Assembly (NCBI GenBank): GCA_021845505.1
Contig: JAJZVU010000011.1
Coordinates: 1 to 64,000 of the forward strand
Length of the DNA: 64,000 nucleotides
Reading direction: 5' to 3'
Source of the DNA: Pseudomonadota bacterium
GTDB taxonomy: Bacteria > Pseudomonadota > Gammaproteobacteria > Burkholderiales > Burkholderiaceae_C
Shown: positions 20,174-29,384 of the stretch, piece by piece
How the letters are laid out: every line of letters starts with the position of its first letter
How positions within the stretch are numbered: position 1 is the first letter of the stretch
The notes under the pieces: model-generated
Database searches by the model: none
Told to the model about the DNA's origin: nothing
Seen by the model: the letters and a program-made list of their open reading frames with translations, nothing else
Translations under genes and position numbers: made by a program

Positions 20174-20444
20174 CCACCGCCTCGATCGCGACCCGCCCGG
20201 CCACGCCGCTGCCCGGCGGCCTGCCCGCTCCGGTTGCCGCTCGCCGCCCGACGCATGCGGGGCACGCGAACCGGCCAGCGCGGGACAGCTGAAGTCGAAG
20301 GGCATCGGTCTGCTGCGCCGGCTCGCGACTGCGCCGGCGCGAAGTGCGCGCCGACGCTGCCGGCGGAGGACCCATTATGGCCAGCCCGCTGCCGCCCTTG
20401 CTGCCGCGAGGACTTTGCGCGGCGTGCAGCCGCTGCCGCGCTGC

Positions 20445-21671
20445 TCAGCGGCGCCCGCGTTCGAGGCCGCTCGACGCGGCGGCCAGCAACAGCCCGAGCA
20501 TCACCACCAGGAAGCGGCCTTCGTTGACATCCATCAACAGGGAATTGAACAGACTTCCCACCGCGATGCTGAGCAGCACCGCGTGCGCAGCGTCGCGCTG
20601 CGCCGGCTGCAGGCGGCGCGACTCCCGCCAGGCCGCGACTCCGAAGCCGAGCAGCAGCACCAGTCCGACCAGGCCCAGCTGTTCGGTGGTGTTCAGGTAT
20701 TCGTTGTGCGGGTTGGATGTGCGCAGGTCATGCGGAGCGATGCGGCCGTACTCCACCGGCAGGCTTCCGGTGCCGCTGCCCAGCAGCGGGCGGCGCTCGA
20801 TGATGCGCAAGGTGTTGCGCCAGAACTGCAGCCGCAGGCCCAGCGAATTGTCGGCCAGCGTGCCGCGATGCGTGGCCTCGATGCGCTGGTACTGGCGCAG
20901 GTTCTGCCAACCCTGCTCCAGCCGGGTGCGGGCGATCGGAAAGGCGGTGAAGGCCACCAGCGCCAGCGCCAGCGCAGTCGCTGCGCCGACGACCACGCCC
21001 TTGCGGCCCAGGCGCTGCGCGGCCAGCAGCACGATCAACGCGAACAGCACCACATAGCCGGTCCGGGCGATGTCGATGTAGATCACATCGAAGGCCAGCA
21101 GCGCGGCCAGCAGCGCCAGCAGCCAGCGCCGCGGTCCGCGCTCGCAGGCCAGGCGGGCGAACCAGTAGGCCGCGAAGGCCTCGATGACCCCGAAATGGAT
21201 GTGGCCCTGAACCACGTGGCTTGCGTAGCGCTCGGAGATCCACCCGGCAAAGCGGGCATACGACAAGGTCGAGGCGAGCACCGTGCCGGCCAGGAAGGCC
21301 AGCAGCGCGCGCCGCCGCCAGTTGGCGTCGACCAGCCCGGCGACGATCGCCGGCAGCAGCAGCAGCTTGGCGTACTTGCCGGCGAAATTGCCCAGGTCCG
21401 CGGTGGTCGCGCTGCTGTAGCTCATGCCCAGCACGAACATGCCGAGCAGCGCGGTGGCCCAGATGGCGGTCGGACTCGCACGCCAGCGCTGCCACTGCAC
21501 GCGCCAGCCCCCTGCGGTCAGCCAGGCCAGCAGGAACAGCACGGCCGCCACCGAGCCGCTGGCCGTGGGCAGGCTCAAGCTGAAGGCCAGCAGCACCGCC
21601 GCCGCGCCGAGCAGCTGCTGGCGCGGAGCCACCGGGGCCGCAGGGGACAGGGGAATCGAGGCAGGGGTCAT
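20445..21671 (-). CDS. O-antigen ligase-like polytopic membrane protein (Wzy_C family)
   Basis: The 408-residue protein has about ten to twelve predicted membrane spans and the periplasmic-loop motif of the O-antigen ligase/polymerase (Wzy_C, WaaL-like) family, seen as RPLLGSGTGSLP followed by NPHNEYLNTTEQLGLVGLVLLL. Such proteins join O-antigen or other glycans to lipid A-core or to a lipid carrier, or polymerise exopolysaccharide, at the periplasmic face. The ATG at 21671 is the sensible start; upstream sequence in frame is Arg/Ala-rich noise. No sugar nucleotide or glycosyltransferase genes are adjacent, so the acceptor cannot be inferred from context. arnD elsewhere in the window fits a cell that decorates its lipopolysaccharide. 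Confidence 0.82.
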   Translation of the reverse strand: MTPASIPLSPAAPVAPRQQLLGAAAVLLAFSLSLPTASGSVAAVLFLLAWLTAGGWRVQWQRWRASPTAIWATALLGMFVLGMSYSSATTADLGNFAGKYAKLLLLPAIVAGLVDANWRRRALLAFLAGTVLASTLSYARFAGWISERYASHVVQGHIHFGVIEAFAAYWFARLACERGPRRWLLALLAALLAFDVIYIDIARTGYVVLFALIVLLAAQRLGRKGVVVGAATALALALVAFTAFPIARTRLEQGWQNLRQYQRIEATHRGTLADNSLGLRLQFWRNTLRIIERRPLLGSGTGSLPVEYGRIAPHDLRTSNPHNEYLNTTEQLGLVGLVLLLGFGVAAWRESRRLQPAQRDAAHAVLLSIAVGSLFNSLLMDVNEGRFLVVMLGLLLAAASSGLERGRR

Positions 21672-21775
21672 CGCACTGCAGCCCGGCGAACACCATGCGC
21701 CGCGCGGCTGCGGCCTGCATGCTACCAGCGCAGCCGCCCTGCGGACCCGCCGGCCCCGCGCCCGCCGGCGCCGGC

Positions 21776-22000
21776 TCAGGCGAGCAGCTGGCGATGCTGG
21801 CGCAGCGCCTGCAGCACCACCGGGTCGAGTCCCTTGCCGTCGTTCTCGTCCAGGTAGCTGAGCAGCTCGCGGCGCATCCGAGGATCCCACGACCGCTTGA
21901 CATGCATCGCGATGCCTTCCAGGGCCTCGGCGCGATCGGGCATCGCGGCGAAAAACTGGCCGATGCGGTTGAGCATCGAAATCAGGTGTTCGGTGTTCAT
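21776..22000 (-). CDS. fdsD: Formate dehydrogenase delta subunit
   Basis: The 74-residue protein matches the small FdsD subunit of NAD-dependent molybdenum formate dehydrogenases. It begins MNTEHLISMLNRIGQFFAAMP and has the WDPRMRRELLSYL segment typical of the family. FdsD is needed for full activity or assembly, though its exact role in the complex is not fully settled. Its ATG overlaps the fdhD stop in an ATGA arrangement, so it is translationally coupled. It is the last gene of fdsG-fdsB-fdsA-fdhD-fdsD, the same order as in Cupriavidus. Confidence 0.93.
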   Translation of the reverse strand: MNTEHLISMLNRIGQFFAAMPDRAEALEGIAMHVKRSWDPRMRRELLSYLDENDGKGLDPVVLQALRQHRQLLA

Positions 22001-22848
22001 GACGTGACCAGGCTGATCGAGGGATTCGCGGAAGCTTCGAGAGCGATGCGCTGCGGGCCGCTGTAGATCACCAGGTCGTCGTCTCGCGCCAGCCCGACCA
22101 GGCTCATCGAGGCCTCGCGCGCGACCCGCACCGCCAGCGCGGTCGGCGCGGACACCGCGACCAGCAGCGGCACCCCCGCCTGCGCGGCCTTCTGCACCAT
22201 TTCGACACTGGCGCGGCTGGTCACCAGCAGATAGCCCTGCGATGCGTCGAGCGCGCCGCGCGCAAGCGCGCCGATGACCTTGTCCAGCGCGTTGTGGCGC
22301 CCGACATCCTCGCGCAACAGGCGCACCTGGCCGTCCGGCGAGCACCAGGCTGCCGCGTGCACGGCCCCGGTGATGCGGTTGAGCCTCTGCAGAGCGCGCA
22401 GCTGGCGCAGCGACGCCGCCACGGCGGACGAGCCGACCATCCAGCCGGTCCTCTCCGGCAGGCGGCGCAACGGCCGCAGCGCCTGCTCCAGGCTGTCGGT
22501 GCCGCACAGCCCGCAGCCGGTGCGCCCGGCCAGGTTGCGGCGGCGCTGGCGCAAGGCCTCGAAGCAGCGGGTGGCCACCTGCAGCTGCAGCTCGATCCCC
22601 AGCGGCTGCCGCACGGCTTCGCAGTCGTACACCTGCTCCGGCTGGTCGACGATGCCCTCGCTCAGGCTGAAGCCCAGCGCGAAGTCCTCCAGGTCGGCGG
22701 GGGTGGCGAGCATCACCGCATGCGACACGCCGTTGTACTGCAAGGCCACAGCGACCTCCTCGGCCACCCAGTCCTCGGCCTGCTGCGCCTGGCCGGCACG
22801 CCAGCGCAGCACCTGCAGCCTGCGCGCCCCGGACTCGTCGGCACTCAT
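21997..22848 (-). CDS. fdhD: Formate dehydrogenase accessory sulfurtransferase FdhD
   Basis: The 283-residue protein (FdsC in some operons) transfers sulfur from cysteine desulfurase to the bis-MGD cofactor, which makes the formate dehydrogenase active. The catalytic CxxC is visible in GRTGCGLCGTDS. Other family marks are SEGIVDQPEQVYDCE, REDVGRHNALDKVIG and VTSRASVEMVQKAA. AGGAG precedes the ATG at 22848 at good distance; a longer frame to 22932 is not supported. It lies between fdsA (25-nt gap) and fdsD (4-base overlap), so it is clearly part of the fds operon. Confidence 0.95.
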   Translation of the reverse strand: MSADESGARRLQVLRWRAGQAQQAEDWVAEEVAVALQYNGVSHAVMLATPADLEDFALGFSLSEGIVDQPEQVYDCEAVRQPLGIELQLQVATRCFEALRQRRRNLAGRTGCGLCGTDSLEQALRPLRRLPERTGWMVGSSAVAASLRQLRALQRLNRITGAVHAAAWCSPDGQVRLLREDVGRHNALDKVIGALARGALDASQGYLLVTSRASVEMVQKAAQAGVPLLVAVSAPTALAVRVAREASMSLVGLARDDDLVIYSGPQRIALEASANPSISLVTS

Positions 22849-22873
22849 CGATGCGCTCCTGCTCCCGCACGGG

Positions 22874-25807
22874 TCATGTGGTCGCGACCTCGCCGCCTGC
22901 CGGCGCGCCCGACGCCTCCCGGCCGAGCGCATGCGCCGCGCGGCGCTGCGCCAGCAGCTCCTGCTGGGTGCGGCTGAAGCGGGTGTACTCGCGCTGCCAG
23001 CTCGACGGCTGCGACACCGGCGTGACCTGCACCGCGGTGACCTTGTATTCCGGGCAGTTGGTGGCCCAGTCGGAGCTGTCGGTGGTGATCACGTTGGCCC
23101 CCGACTCGGGGAAATGGAAGGTGGTGTAGACCACCCCGGGCTGCATGCGCTCGCTGACGTCGGCGCGCAGCACGGTCTGGCCGGCACGGCTGCTCACGCC
23201 GACCCAGTCGCCGTCGCGTATGCCCCGGTCCTCTGCGTCGTGGGGATGGATCTCCAGCCGGTCCTCGTCGTGCCACAGGCTGTTGGCGGTGCGCCGGGTC
23301 TGCGCCCCGACGTTGTATTGCGAGAGGATCCGCCCGGTGGTCAGCAGCAACGGATACTTGGGAGTGACCTTTTCGTCGCTGGGAACGTACTCGGTGACGA
23401 GGAAGCGTCCCTTGCCCCGCACGAAGGTGCCGACGTGCATGGTCGGCGTGCCCTCGGGCGCGTGGTCGTTGCACGGCCACTGCACGCTGCCCAGCCGGTC
23501 GATCAGGTCGAAGGTGACGCCCTGGAAGGTCGGCGTCAGCGCGGCGATCTCGTCCATGATTTCCGACGGATGCCGGTAGTGCATCGGATAGCCCAGCGCG
23601 TTGGACAGCAGCTGGGTCACTTCCCAGTCGGCATAGCCGGCCAGCGGGGGCATGACCTGGCGCACCCGCGACAGCCGGCGCTCGGCGTTGGTGAAGGTGC
23701 CGTCCTTCTCGAGGAACGACGAGCCGGGCAGGAACACATGGGCGTACTTGGCCGTCTCGTTGAGGAAGATGTCCTGCACCACCAGGCATTCCATCGCCGC
23801 CAGCGCCGACGCGACATGCTGGGTGTCGGGGTCGGACTGCACGATGTCCTCGCCCTGGCAATACAGGCCCATGAACGAGCCGTCGAGCGCGGCATCGAGC
23901 ATGTTGGGAATGCGCAGGCCCGGCTCGCACTCGATCTCCACTCCCCACAGCTGCTCGAACTGCGAGCGCACGGTGCTGTCCGACACATGCCGGTAGCCGG
24001 GAAGCTCGTGCGGGAACGAACCCATGTCGCACGAGCCCTGCACGTTGTTCTGGCCGCGCAGGGGATTCACCCCCACCCCCTCGCGGCCGACGTTGCCGGT
24101 GGCCATCGCCAGGTTGGCGATGGCCATCACCGCGGTCGAGCCCTGGGCATGCTCGGTCACCCCCAGGCCGTAGTAGATCGCCGAGTTGGGGCGCCGCTCG
24201 CCCAGCCTGCCCTCGGGGTTGCCGGTGGCGAACAGCCGCGCCGCGGCGCGCAGGTCGGCGGCCGCCACCCCGGTGACCGCCTCGAGCGCTTCGGGCGAGT
24301 TCTCGGCGCGGGCGGCGAAGTCGCGCCACTGCGCGAAGGCCTTGGCCTCGCAGCGCTCGGCGACGAAGGCCTCGTCGACCAGCCCTTCGGTGACCACCAC
24401 GTGCGCGAGGGCGTTGAGCACCGCGACGTTGGTCCCGGGCCGCAGCGGCAGGTGGTACTGTGCCTGCACGTGGGGCGTGCGCACCAGGTCGATGCGCCGC
24501 GGGTCGACGACGATCAGCCTGGCTCCCTCGCGCAGCCTGCGCTTCATGCGCGACGCGAACACCGGGTGGCCGTCGGTGGGGTTGGCTCCGATGACCATGA
24601 TCACGTCGGACTTCTCGACCGACTTGAAGGTCTGCGTCCCCGCCGACTCGCCCAGCGTCTGCTTGAGGCCGTAGCCGGTCGGCGAGTGGCATACCCGGGC
24701 GCAGGTGTCGACGTTGTTGTTGCCGAAGGCAGCCCGCACCAGTTTCTGCACCAGGTAGCCTTCCTCGTTGGTGCAGCGCGACGACACGATGCCGCCGATC
24801 GCGCCCCGCCCGTACTTGGCCTGGATGCGCTTGAACTCGGCGCTGGCATGGGCGATCGCCTGTTCCCAGCTGACCTCCTGCCAGGGATCGGCGATGCTCT
24901 TGCGGATCATCGGCCGGGTGATGCGGTCCTTGTGGGTCGCGTAGCCCCAGGCGAAGCGGCCCTTGACGCAGCTGTGCCCCTCGTTGGCGGCGCCGTCCTT
25001 CCACGGCACCATGCGCACCACCTCGCTGCCCTTCATTTCCGCCTTGAAACCGCAGCCCACTCCGCAATACGCGCAGGTCGTGGTCACGCTGTGCTCGGCC
25101 TGGCCGAGCTCGATCACCGTGTTCTCGATCAAGGTCGCGGTCGGGCAGGCCTGCACGCAGGCGCCGCAGCTCACGCATTCGGACTGCATGAACGATTCGC
25201 CGACGCCGGCCACCACCCGCGAGTCGAAGCCGCGGCCGCCGATGGTCAGCGCGAAGGTTCCCTGCACCTCCTCGCAGGCGCGGATGCAGCGGTTGCAGAC
25301 GATGCACTTGGCCGGGTCGTAGGTGAAGTAGGGGTTCGACCGGTCCTTGGCATCGCCCAGGTGGTTGGCGCCCGAATAGCCGTAGCGCACATTGCGCAAC
25401 CCGGTGACCCCGGCCATGTCCTGCAGCTCGCAATTTCCGTTGGCCGCGCAGGTCAGGCAATCCAGCGGGTGGTCGGAGATGTACAGCTCCATCACCCCCT
25501 TGCGCAACTGCTGCAGCCTGGGCGTCTGGGTGCGCACCTTCATGCCGGCCTCGGCCGGCGTGGTGCACGAGGCCGGGAAACCCTTGCGGCCGTCGATCTC
25601 GACCAGGCACAGGCGGCACGAGCCGAAGGGCTCCAGGCTGTCGGTCGCGCACAGCTTGGGCACCATCACCCCCGCCTGCGCCGCCGCGCGCATCAACGAG
25701 GTGCCCTCGGGCACCGTGACCTGCACGCCGTCGATGTCCAGGGTCACCTCGCGCTCGGCCTGGCGCCGCGGGGTGCCCATGTCGGGTTGTTGCAGTTGCT
25801 CGAGCAT
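22874..25807 (-). CDS. fdsA: NAD-dependent formate dehydrogenase alpha (catalytic) subunit
   Basis: The 977-residue molybdenum subunit oxidises formate to CO2 in the cytoplasm and passes electrons through several Fe-S clusters to FdsB. The N terminus is NuoG-like: a [2Fe-2S] ferredoxin domain (Cys53, Cys64, Cys67, Cys81), a His-Cys3 cluster (His113, Cys117, Cys120, Cys126) and two [4Fe-4S] groups (CIVCNRCIRAC at 168-178, CVSCGACVQAC at 211-221). The catalytic domain adds another cluster (CAYCGVGC at 245-252, Cys280) and a Mo-coordinating Cys, most likely Cys373 in RVCHSP. It belongs to the soluble oxygen-tolerant FdsABG class as in Cupriavidus and Rhodobacter. It is preceded by fdsB and followed by fdhD. 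Confidence 0.97.
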   Translation of the reverse strand: MLEQLQQPDMGTPRRQAEREVTLDIDGVQVTVPEGTSLMRAAAQAGVMVPKLCATDSLEPFGSCRLCLVEIDGRKGFPASCTTPAEAGMKVRTQTPRLQQLRKGVMELYISDHPLDCLTCAANGNCELQDMAGVTGLRNVRYGYSGANHLGDAKDRSNPYFTYDPAKCIVCNRCIRACEEVQGTFALTIGGRGFDSRVVAGVGESFMQSECVSCGACVQACPTATLIENTVIELGQAEHSVTTTCAYCGVGCGFKAEMKGSEVVRMVPWKDGAANEGHSCVKGRFAWGYATHKDRITRPMIRKSIADPWQEVSWEQAIAHASAEFKRIQAKYGRGAIGGIVSSRCTNEEGYLVQKLVRAAFGNNNVDTCARVCHSPTGYGLKQTLGESAGTQTFKSVEKSDVIMVIGANPTDGHPVFASRMKRRLREGARLIVVDPRRIDLVRTPHVQAQYHLPLRPGTNVAVLNALAHVVVTEGLVDEAFVAERCEAKAFAQWRDFAARAENSPEALEAVTGVAAADLRAAARLFATGNPEGRLGERRPNSAIYYGLGVTEHAQGSTAVMAIANLAMATGNVGREGVGVNPLRGQNNVQGSCDMGSFPHELPGYRHVSDSTVRSQFEQLWGVEIECEPGLRIPNMLDAALDGSFMGLYCQGEDIVQSDPDTQHVASALAAMECLVVQDIFLNETAKYAHVFLPGSSFLEKDGTFTNAERRLSRVRQVMPPLAGYADWEVTQLLSNALGYPMHYRHPSEIMDEIAALTPTFQGVTFDLIDRLGSVQWPCNDHAPEGTPTMHVGTFVRGKGRFLVTEYVPSDEKVTPKYPLLLTTGRILSQYNVGAQTRRTANSLWHDEDRLEIHPHDAEDRGIRDGDWVGVSSRAGQTVLRADVSERMQPGVVYTTFHFPESGANVITTDSSDWATNCPEYKVTAVQVTPVSQPSSWQREYTRFSRTQQELLAQRRAAHALGREASGAPAGGEVATT

Positions 25808-25862
25808 GGCTGGGTTCTCCGGTTCCGATGGGACGCGGGCGATGCGCGCTCGCGCCCCGCAT

Positions 25863-27431
25863 TCAGGCGGCCGCCGCGCCGGCGGGGTCGAGCCCGAAAT
25901 CCTGGGGATAGTGATCGAGTGCCGAAAGCACCGGGTACGGGGTCATCCCCCCCATCGCGCACAGGCTGCCGTGCACCATGGTGTCGCACAGGTCGCGCAG
26001 CAGGTGCACCTGCTGCGCGCGCTGCGCGGCGTCGGCGGCGCCGGTGATGCGGTCGATGACTTCGACCCCGCGGGTCGAGCCGATGCGACACGGGGTGCAC
26101 TTGCCGCAGGACTCGATGGCGCAGAACTCCATCGCATAGCGCGCCAGCGCGGCCATGTCGGCGCTGTCGTCGTGGGCGACGATGCCGCCATGGCCCAGCA
26201 CCCCGCCGAACGCGGCGTAGGCCTCGTAGTCCAGCGGCACGTCCCAGCGCGACTCCGGGATGTACGTGCCCAGCGGCCCGCCGACCTGCACCGCCTTGAT
26301 CGGCCGCCCGCTGGCGCTGCCGCCGCCGAAATCGAACAGCAAGTCGCGCAGGCTGGCGCCGAAGGCCAGCTCGACCAGCCCCGGGCGCTTGACGTTGCCC
26401 GCCAGTTGCAGCGGCAAGGTGCCGCGCGAGCGGCCGACGCCGTAGTCGCGATAGAAGGCGGCGCCGCGAGCGAGGATCAGCGGCACCGAAGCGAAGCTGA
26501 TGACGTTGTTGATCACCGTCGGCTGCCCGAACAGCCCGGAGACCGCCGGCAGCGGAGGCTTGGCGCGAACCACCCCGCGCTTGCCCTCCAGGCTGTCGAG
26601 CATCGCGGTCTCCTCGCCGCACACGTACGAGCCCGCGCCCAGCCGCGCCTCGATGTCGAAGCCGCGCCCCGAGCCCAGGATGTCCGGGCCGAGGAAGCCG
26701 GCGTGGCGCGCGCTGGCCAGGGCCTGCTGCATCACCGCCATCGCGTCGGGGTATTCGGAGCGTATGTACACGTAGCCCCGCGTGGCTCCGCTGGCCAGCG
26801 CGGCGATGGTCATGCCCTCGATGAGCATGAAGGGATCGCCCTCCATCACCATGCGGTCGGAGTAGGTGCCGGAATCGCCTTCGTCGGCGTTGCACACCAC
26901 GTACTTCTGCGGCGACGGGGTGTTGAGCACGGTCCGCCATTTGATGGCGGTCGGGAAGGCCGCGCCGCCGCGTCCGCGCAGGCCCGACTCCATCACCTGT
27001 TCGACGATCTGCTGCGGCTGCAGGGCCAGCGCGGCGCGCAGCCCGGACCAGCCTTCGTGCGCCTGGTAGTCGGCCAGCGAAAGCGGATCGGTGATTCCCA
27101 TGCGTGCGAAACACAAGCGCTGCTGGCGCGCCAGATAGTCGATCGACTCGGTCGGTCCCTGGCACAGCGCATGCCCGCCGCCCTGCAGCAAGCCGGAGTC
27201 GAGCAGGCCCGGCACGTCGGCCGGCTGCACCGGCCCGTAGGCCACTCGCCCGTCGGCGGTGGCGACCTCGACCATCGGCTCGAGCCAGTACAGGCCGCGC
27301 GAACCGTTGCGCACCAGGTCGATCCCCAGACCGCGGCGGGCGCATTCGTCGCGCAGAGCCTGCGCCACCGCGTCGGCACCCAGCGCGCGCGCCGCGCTGT
27401 CGCGCGGCACGAAAACCGTCACCGCGTTCAT
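25863..27431 (-). CDS. fdsB: NAD-dependent formate dehydrogenase beta subunit (NuoEF-like, FMN)
   Basis: The 522-residue diaphorase subunit carries FMN and one [4Fe-4S] cluster and reduces NAD+. It has an N-terminal thioredoxin-like part, then the NuoF core: the NADH/FMN-binding GLRGRGGAAFPTAIKW, NADEGDSGTYSDR and YVCGEETAMLDSLEG. The cluster motif is ESCGKCTPCRIG with a later Cys in GSLCAMGGM. The ATG at 27431 overlaps the fdsG stop by four bases, giving coupled translation; the frame remains open upstream only through fdsG. The gap to fdsA is 55 nt. This is the electron exit of the FdsGBA complex, supplying NADH from formate for CO2 fixation and growth. Confidence 0.97.
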   Translation of the reverse strand: MNAVTVFVPRDSAARALGADAVAQALRDECARRGLGIDLVRNGSRGLYWLEPMVEVATADGRVAYGPVQPADVPGLLDSGLLQGGGHALCQGPTESIDYLARQQRLCFARMGITDPLSLADYQAHEGWSGLRAALALQPQQIVEQVMESGLRGRGGAAFPTAIKWRTVLNTPSPQKYVVCNADEGDSGTYSDRMVMEGDPFMLIEGMTIAALASGATRGYVYIRSEYPDAMAVMQQALASARHAGFLGPDILGSGRGFDIEARLGAGSYVCGEETAMLDSLEGKRGVVRAKPPLPAVSGLFGQPTVINNVISFASVPLILARGAAFYRDYGVGRSRGTLPLQLAGNVKRPGLVELAFGASLRDLLFDFGGGSASGRPIKAVQVGGPLGTYIPESRWDVPLDYEAYAAFGGVLGHGGIVAHDDSADMAALARYAMEFCAIESCGKCTPCRIGSTRGVEVIDRITGAADAAQRAQQVHLLRDLCDTMVHGSLCAMGGMTPYPVLSALDHYPQDFGLDPAGAAAA

Positions 27432-27931
27432 CGGGTCACCTCCGGCAACGAATCGACCAGTGAATCGAAGCGCTGCGGGCTCATGCGAGCGTGCAGCGTG
27501 CCGTCGACCAGCATCGCCGGAGACGCCGCGCACAGCCCCAGGCAATACACCGGCTCGACGTCGAAGCGGCCGTCGGCGCTGCGGCAGCGATGCCCGGCGT
27601 CGCCGGCGCAGCCGGTGCGCTGCAGCGCGTGGCGGTACAGCGACTCGGCGCCCATCGCCTGGCAGCTCTCGGCTCGGCACACCTGCACGACATGCGGCGC
27701 CGGCGCCTCGGTGCGGAAGTGGTGGTAGTAGCTGATCACCCCGTGCACCTCGGCGTGCGACAGGTTCAGTCCGCCGGCGATCCGCGGGACCACCTGCGGC
27801 GGGATGTAGCCGATGGTGTCCTGGAGCTGGTGCAGGATCGGCAGCAGCGCGCCGGGCTGGTCGGCCCAGCGCGCCAGCGCCTGCGACACCACCTCGTCGA
27901 AGGTGGCACGGACTTGCTCTGGGTCGCGCAT
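27428..27931 (-). CDS. fdsG: NAD-dependent formate dehydrogenase gamma subunit (NuoE-like)
   Basis: The 167-residue subunit has the thioredoxin-like [2Fe-2S] fold of NuoE. The four cluster ligands lie in CRAESC and, about 35 residues later, CLGLC. The helical N terminus contains LLPILHQLQDTIGYIPPQ, typical of the family, and VHGVISYYHHF. GGAG precedes the ATG at 27931; the open frame to 28003 is not needed. It is the first gene of fdsGBA-fdhD-fdsD and is divergent from the FdsR-like regulator, with 172 nt between that should hold the operator. Confidence 0.95.
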   Translation of the reverse strand: MRDPEQVRATFDEVVSQALARWADQPGALLPILHQLQDTIGYIPPQVVPRIAGGLNLSHAEVHGVISYYHHFRTEAPAPHVVQVCRAESCQAMGAESLYRHALQRTGCAGDAGHRCRSADGRFDVEPVYCLGLCAASPAMLVDGTLHARMSPQRFDSLVDSLPEVTR

Positions 27932-28041
27932 GGTGTCTCCGTGCAGGGTGTACCGCCGGGCCGCGTCAGCGAGCGCGCCGGCCTGCCCGGCGGCGCACGC
28001 CATGCAACCCTACCTGGTTCACTTTAGGATGCCGCAGGGGC

Positions 28042-28092
28042 TTGCGCAATATGCTTTGGTCGGCGCATGCCATAAGAAGCCTGGCTCATAAG
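28042..28092. promoter_or_regulatory. fdsG / fdsR intergenic regulatory elements
   Basis: Two CATAAG hexamers lie 16 bp apart (28071 and 28087) and a TTGCGCAA palindrome lies at 28042-28049. They sit between the divergent fds operon and its regulator gene. Hexamer spacing of about one and a half helical turns fits a dimeric regulator, but binding is only inferred. Confidence 0.4.
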
Positions 28093-28103
28093 GCAAAACC
28101 CCT

Positions 28104-29246
28104 ATGTTTGAAGTGTCGATCGAACCCCGCTGGTCGCTGCGCCTTCCTACCGGGGAGGCGCTGGCCGGGCGCACGATGGCGCTGTTGCTGGCGGTTGCCG
28201 AACAGGGCAGCTTGTTACGCGCCTGCGCCGCGGTGGGCATTTCCTATCGCCATGGCTGGACGCTGATCCGCGAGGGCGAGGCGCTGCTGGGAATCCCGTT
28301 GCTGCTGATGGAGCGCGGCAAGGGCTCGCGCCTGAGCCCGCTGGCCGAGACCCTGGTATGGGCCGATCGCCGCATCGCCGCGCGGCTGTCGCCGACGCTG
28401 GACACCCTGGCTTCCGAACTCGAGGCCGAGATCGGTCGCGTGCAGCGCGAACACGATCGGCTGCTGCGCATCCGCGCCAGCCACGGCTTCGCGGTCGAGA
28501 CCCTGCACCAGTGGCTCAACCGCGCCGGGGTGCTCAACGAACTGCGCTATTGCAGCAGCAGCGACGCGGTGGCCGCGCTGGCGCTGGGCAATTGCGACCT
28601 GGCCGGCTTCCACGTCCCCGGCGGAGAGTTCGAGCGCGAGGTGCTGGATCACTACCGCGCGTGGCTGCAGCCCGCCAAGCAGCGGGTCATCGGGCTGGCC
28701 ACCCGCCGCGTAGGGTTGATCGTCGCCCGCGGCGATCCGAAGAAGGTCTTCGGCATCGACGACCTGGCGCGAGGCGACCTGCGCTTCATCAACCGCCAGC
28801 CCGGCTCGGGAACCCGCCTGCTGCTCGACCTGTTGCTGCGCAAGGCCGGCATCCAGCCCGGCCAGGTCAACGGCTACGAGCAGTGCGAACTGACCCACGC
28901 CGCGGTGGCGGCCTACGTGGCCAGCGGCATGGCCGACGTCGGGCTGGGAGTGGAGACCCCGGCGCGGCGCTTCAACCTCGATTTCGTGCCCCTGCAGACC
29001 GAGAGGTACTTCCTGCTGTGCGACCAGAGGCGTCTGGGCGACCCGCTGCTCGGGCAGATGCTGCACACCCTGCGCAGCCCGCAGTTCCACGCCAGCATCG
29101 ACCAGCTCCCCGGCTACCAGGCCGGACACTGCGGCCAGGTCTTCGAGCTCGACCAGGCCTTCGCCGGCCTGCTCGGGCGCGGCGTGCCGCGTGGCGGCGC
29201 GAAGCCCAGGCCACGCGGCCGACGCGAGTCCACCGGCGCGGGATGA
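28104..29246 (+). CDS. fdsR: FdsR-like transcriptional regulator (ModE-type HTH plus periplasmic-binding-like domain)
   Basis: The 380-residue protein joins an N-terminal winged helix like that of ModE (LLLAVAEQGSLLRACAAVGISYRHGWTLI, about 25-60) to a C-terminal substrate-binding-protein-like domain (about 120-340) with SSDAVAALALGNCDLAGFHVPGG and the RQPGSGTRLLLDLLL segment. This architecture is that of FdsR-type regulators beside fds operons and of related molybdate- or formate-sensing repressors. It is read divergently from fdsG. AAGG lies before the ATG at reasonable spacing. Probable role: control of fdsGBA-fdhD-fdsD in response to formate and/or molybdate; which ligand applies cannot be told from sequence. 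Confidence 0.88.
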   Translation: MFEVSIEPRWSLRLPTGEALAGRTMALLLAVAEQGSLLRACAAVGISYRHGWTLIREGEALLGIPLLLMERGKGSRLSPLAETLVWADRRIAARLSPTLDTLASELEAEIGRVQREHDRLLRIRASHGFAVETLHQWLNRAGVLNELRYCSSSDAVAALALGNCDLAGFHVPGGEFEREVLDHYRAWLQPAKQRVIGLATRRVGLIVARGDPKKVFGIDDLARGDLRFINRQPGSGTRLLLDLLLRKAGIQPGQVNGYEQCELTHAAVAAYVASGMADVGLGVETPARRFNLDFVPLQTERYFLLCDQRRLGDPLLGQMLHTLRSPQFHASIDQLPGYQAGHCGQVFELDQAFAGLLGRGVPRGGAKPRPRGRRESTGAG

Positions 29247-29384
29247 AACCCGCGAGCGCGAGCCGCCGCGCTGTGGCAACATGGCGGCGACCACACCATC
29301 GCCGCCGAGCCGGCGGGCGGCTGCCTCGCGGGCATGCCGTCGCGACGCGAGCGGCGTACGCGCACGCCAAGGGAGGACGCTGCC

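Noticed and set aside
16677-20375. 1232-residue minus-strand frame overlapping tamB-tamA
   Set aside because: Out of frame with the real genes, Gly/Ala/Arg-rich and without motifs.
16487-20527. 1346-residue open frame on the plus strand across tamB-tamA
   Set aside because: It is antisense to two well-supported genes and is Gln/Arg/Pro/Ala-rich without any domain. It results from the GC-rich, repetitive codon pattern.
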